From the NCBI GenBank assembly GCA_047638695.1, contig JBLINY010000106.1:1-15713 (forward strand): a DNA stretch of 15,713 bases, in the 5' to 3' direction. Of this stretch, positions 13,758 through 15,713 are shown one piece after another. The translations under genes were made by a program, and so were the position numbers. Each line of letters opens with the position of its first letter. The first letter of the stretch is position 1. This DNA is from JAHECQ01 sp047638695 (GTDB lineage Bacteria > Actinomycetota > Acidimicrobiia > Acidimicrobiales > SZUA-35). The notes under the pieces are model-generated. The model was not told the origin of the DNA. It worked only from the letters and a program-made list of their open reading frames with translations, and ran no database searches.

Positions 13758-14657
13758 ATGGATGTTGTGGTTACGGGGTCGAGCGGGCTGATCGGCTCGG
13801 CACTCATGCCGGCTCTCGAGGCTGCCGGGCACCGCGCCATCGGGATGGTTCGCCGGACCCCAGCAGCGGGTGCGGACGAGATCAGATGGGATATCGACAA
13901 GGGCGAGATTGATGCCGAGTCACTTGATCGCATCGATGCCGTTATTCATCTCGGCGGCGCCGGCATCGGCGACAAACGATGGAATGCAAAATACAAGAAG
14001 CTCCTGATCGAGAGTCGCACCCGAAGCACATCGCTGCTGGCCTCAACCCTCGCCGGCCTCAACACCCCTCCCAAGGTCTTCGTTTCGGGATCGGCCATCG
14101 GTTTCTATGGCGATAGAGGAAATCAGGAAATCACGGAGGAGAGCTCGGCTGGAACCGGCTTCTTGACCGACCTCGTCGTGAAGTGGGAAGGGTCGGCCCA
14201 GTCAGCCGTAGACGCTGGCATCCGAACGGTGTTCGCTCGCACAGGGATCGTTCTGTCGGCCGATGGCGGCGCTCTGAAGAAGATGCTGCCCCTGTTCAAG
14301 GTTGGGCTCGGCGGCAAGCTTGGAGGCGGCGATCAATGGATGAGTTGGATCAGCATCGACGACGAGGTTGGCGCTCTTCTGCACATGCTGAGCAGCGATC
14401 TCAGCGGGCCGGTGAATCTGACTGCGCCGGATCCGGTAACCAACCGCGACTTCACCGCCGCACTGGGCCGGACACTCGGCCGACGAACCGTGATGCCCGT
14501 CCCGGCATTCGGCCCGCGGCTTTTGCTGGGGCGTGAGATGGCGGACGCGCTGCTATTCGAGGGGGCCAAGATCGAACCGTTTCGCCTCCTCGCCGACGGG
14601 TACGAATTCAGCCATCACGACATCGAGACGGCCCTCCGTGCGGTGCTGGGCCGATGA
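13758..14657 (+). CDS. TIGR01777-family NAD(P)-binding epimerase-like protein (YfcH type)
   Basis: This 299-residue member of the extended SDR superfamily has a Rossmann TGSSGLIGSALMPAL (6-20), an IHLGGAGIGDKRW stretch near 68-80, and the GSAIGFYGDRG motif near 111-121 that is typical of TIGR01777 proteins. MSWISIDDEVGALLHM and the terminal DGYEFSHHDIETAL segments are also characteristic. Family members are sometimes annotated as cell-division inhibitor (SulA-like) homologs, but their substrate is unknown. It is probably leaderless (TAGCCT six bases upstream). It overlaps the SRPBCC gene by four bases (ATGA), and this pairing suggests a shared function. Confidence 0.9.
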   Translation: MDVVVTGSSGLIGSALMPALEAAGHRAIGMVRRTPAAGADEIRWDIDKGEIDAESLDRIDAVIHLGGAGIGDKRWNAKYKKLLIESRTRSTSLLASTLAGLNTPPKVFVSGSAIGFYGDRGNQEITEESSAGTGFLTDLVVKWEGSAQSAVDAGIRTVFARTGIVLSADGGALKKMLPLFKVGLGGKLGGGDQWMSWISIDDEVGALLHMLSSDLSGPVNLTAPDPVTNRDFTAALGRTLGRRTVMPVPAFGPRLLLGREMADALLFEGAKIEPFRLLADGYEFSHHDIETALRAVLGR

Positions 14658-15103
14658 CCGAACAACCGAACAAAGCCGTTTCGGCTAGTCGGGTAATCCC
14701 GGCCGACGCAGCGACCATCTTCGACCTACTGGCCGACCCTCGCAGACATCAAGAGATCGACGGTTCGGACACCGTTCGCGGCAGCGCACTGGAGGCTCCT
14801 GACCGCTTGGCCCTTGGCGCCCGATTCGGTATGAGCATGAAGATGTTCGGGATCCCCTACCGGATGTCAAACGAGGTCGTGGAGTTCGTCGAAAACGAGT
14901 GCATTGCCTGGCGCCATTTCGGTCACCACATCTGGCGCTACGAACTGCGCTCTGTGGATAGCGGCACCGAGGTAACCGAGACCTTCGAGTGGGGAACTGC
15001 TCGACCCCTACCGGTTCTCTACGAGTGGATCGGGTACCCGAAGGCTCATGAAGGCAACATGCAGCGGACCCTGGAACGCCTCGAACGCGCCATCGCCACC
15101 TAG
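14654..15103 (+). CDS. SRPBCC-superfamily (polyketide cyclase/START-like) protein
   Basis: This 149-residue helix-grip protein begins with SASRVIPADAATIFDLLADP (10-29), typical of the SRPBCC N-terminus. DGSDTVRG, alternating beta-strands and a C-terminal amphipathic helix (GNMQRTLERLERAI) follow. The fold binds hydrophobic ligands in a central cavity; its ligand here is unknown. Its start codon overlaps the stop of the TIGR01777 gene (ATGA), so translation is coupled. It ends 34 bases before the convergent DUF427 gene. Confidence 0.88.
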   Translation: MTEQPNKAVSASRVIPADAATIFDLLADPRRHQEIDGSDTVRGSALEAPDRLALGARFGMSMKMFGIPYRMSNEVVEFVENECIAWRHFGHHIWRYELRSVDSGTEVTETFEWGTARPLPVLYEWIGYPKAHEGNMQRTLERLERAIAT

Positions 15104-15137
15104 CCAACAACCCAGTTAGCTAGCAAGTACCTGCAGG

Positions 15138-15419
15138 TTAGGAAACGGAGACCTTGGGGTAGAAGGCCACATGGTCGCGAATCTCAGCCGCCGCCTCCTT
15201 CGGCTCGTGGTACGTCCAGGCCACGTTCTCCCACGACTCAGTCCCGATAGTGACGGTGTAGTAGCTGGCCGTCCCCTTCCATGGACATCCAGTGGCAAGT
15301 TCAGTCTCGGCGAATGCATCCCAGTTCACTGCACTGGGTGGAAAGTAATGGCTGCCCTCGACCACAACGGTCCGGTCAGACTCGGCGAGGACAACATCGT
15401 TCAGAACGGCCTTGGTCAT
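15138..15419 (-). CDS. DUF427 family protein
   Basis: This 93-residue protein matches the DUF427 pattern closely: AVLNDVVLAESDRTVVVEG (4-22), HYFPPSAV (24-31), GCPWKGTASYYTV (44-56) and a C-terminal AWTYHEPKEAAAEIRDHVAF (67-86). The family is a small beta-rich domain common in actinomycetes, of unknown biochemical role. ATG 15419 is preceded by GGAAG only two bases away, so the ribosome-binding site is poor. It is divergent from the gene at 15549 and convergent with the SRPBCC gene. Confidence 0.9.
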   Translation of the reverse strand: MTKAVLNDVVLAESDRTVVVEGSHYFPPSAVNWDAFAETELATGCPWKGTASYYTVTIGTESWENVAWTYHEPKEAAAEIRDHVAFYPKVSVS

Positions 15420-15548
15420 GACTTCCAGAACAGCCCAACGGCACGCGACATTCCCGCCAATAGATCGAACGGCCTACGTCTTCGGCTGCCATGAGTGCCG
15501 ATAGTGACTTGAGGTCGAACCGGCCGAACACACCCGAAGGATTGTCGA

Positions 15549-15713
15549 ATGGGCATCTTCACCAAGAAGAACAAGAGCTCCAAAGAACAAGACGAGTTCT
15601 CCGATCAGTGGTTGATGGGTGACGACGAGAACGTCAGCCTCGACAGCCTCGACTACCTGACCGGCTACGAATCCGACCCTTCGGCAACAGCCGACGGGAT
15701 CAGTGAACCTGCC
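15549..15713 (+). CDS. Hypothetical protein, 5' end only (runs off the window)
   Basis: Fifty-five codons are visible from ATG 15549 to the right edge without a stop. A good ribosome-binding site, GAAGGA (15536-15541), lies seven bases upstream. The protein begins MGIFTKKNKSSKEQDEF, with a basic start followed by an acidic, Ser/Asp-rich, probably disordered stretch (DDENVSLDSLDYLTGYESDP). No domain is recognised in the visible part. The remainder must be read from adjacent sequence. Confidence 0.6.
   Translation, partial: MGIFTKKNKSSKEQDEFSDQWLMGDDENVSLDSLDYLTGYESDPSATADGISEPA

Overview
The window looks like chromosomal DNA from a high-GC actinomycete, probably of the Acidimicrobiia type. 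The reasons are the strong G/C third-position bias, frequent GTG/TTG starts, F420-type PPOX and DUF427 proteins, and several genes that appear to be leaderless. This placement is inferred from gene content, not from a marker gene.

Left part (1-5535, plus strand). A two-gene rloA-rloB cassette (AAA15-type ATPase plus RloB/Toprim-like protein, GTGA overlap) stands alone, without restriction-modification genes, and looks like an anti-phage or abortive-infection module. It is followed by a PPOX-family flavin/F420 oxidoreductase, a ferric-reductase-type membrane flavocytochrome that lacks one expected heme histidine, and a Tat-exported protein of unknown function. The leader of the last gene carries a perfect 9-bp inverted repeat.

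Central part (5558-13595, minus strand). One long co-directional cluster runs, in transcription order: a 28-residue membrane micropeptide; lpdA (E3); a 2-oxoacid dehydrogenase E2; a LipB-LipA fusion; a UGSC-family selenoprotein; an uncharacterised 342-residue protein; and an acyl-CoA carboxylase-type carboxyltransferase. E2 supplies the lipoyl lysine, LipB-LipA octanoylates it and inserts the sulfurs, and E3 reoxidises it. The following genes are packed with gaps of 22 nt or less, or with overlaps, so they look co-transcribed.

The main discovery is at 8158-8820. Two apparently separate short ORFs are in the same frame and separated only by one UGA. Decoding it gives U-G-S-C, and directly after it lies a perfect 8-bp hairpin at the spacing expected of a bacterial SECIS. 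I read it as a genuine selenocysteine codon.

Right part (13758-15713). A TIGR01777-type NAD(P)-binding protein is coupled to an SRPBCC protein on the plus strand. A DUF427 protein lies on the minus strand, and the first 55 codons of an unknown gene run off the right edge. No rRNA, tRNA, CRISPR array or insertion sequence was recognised.
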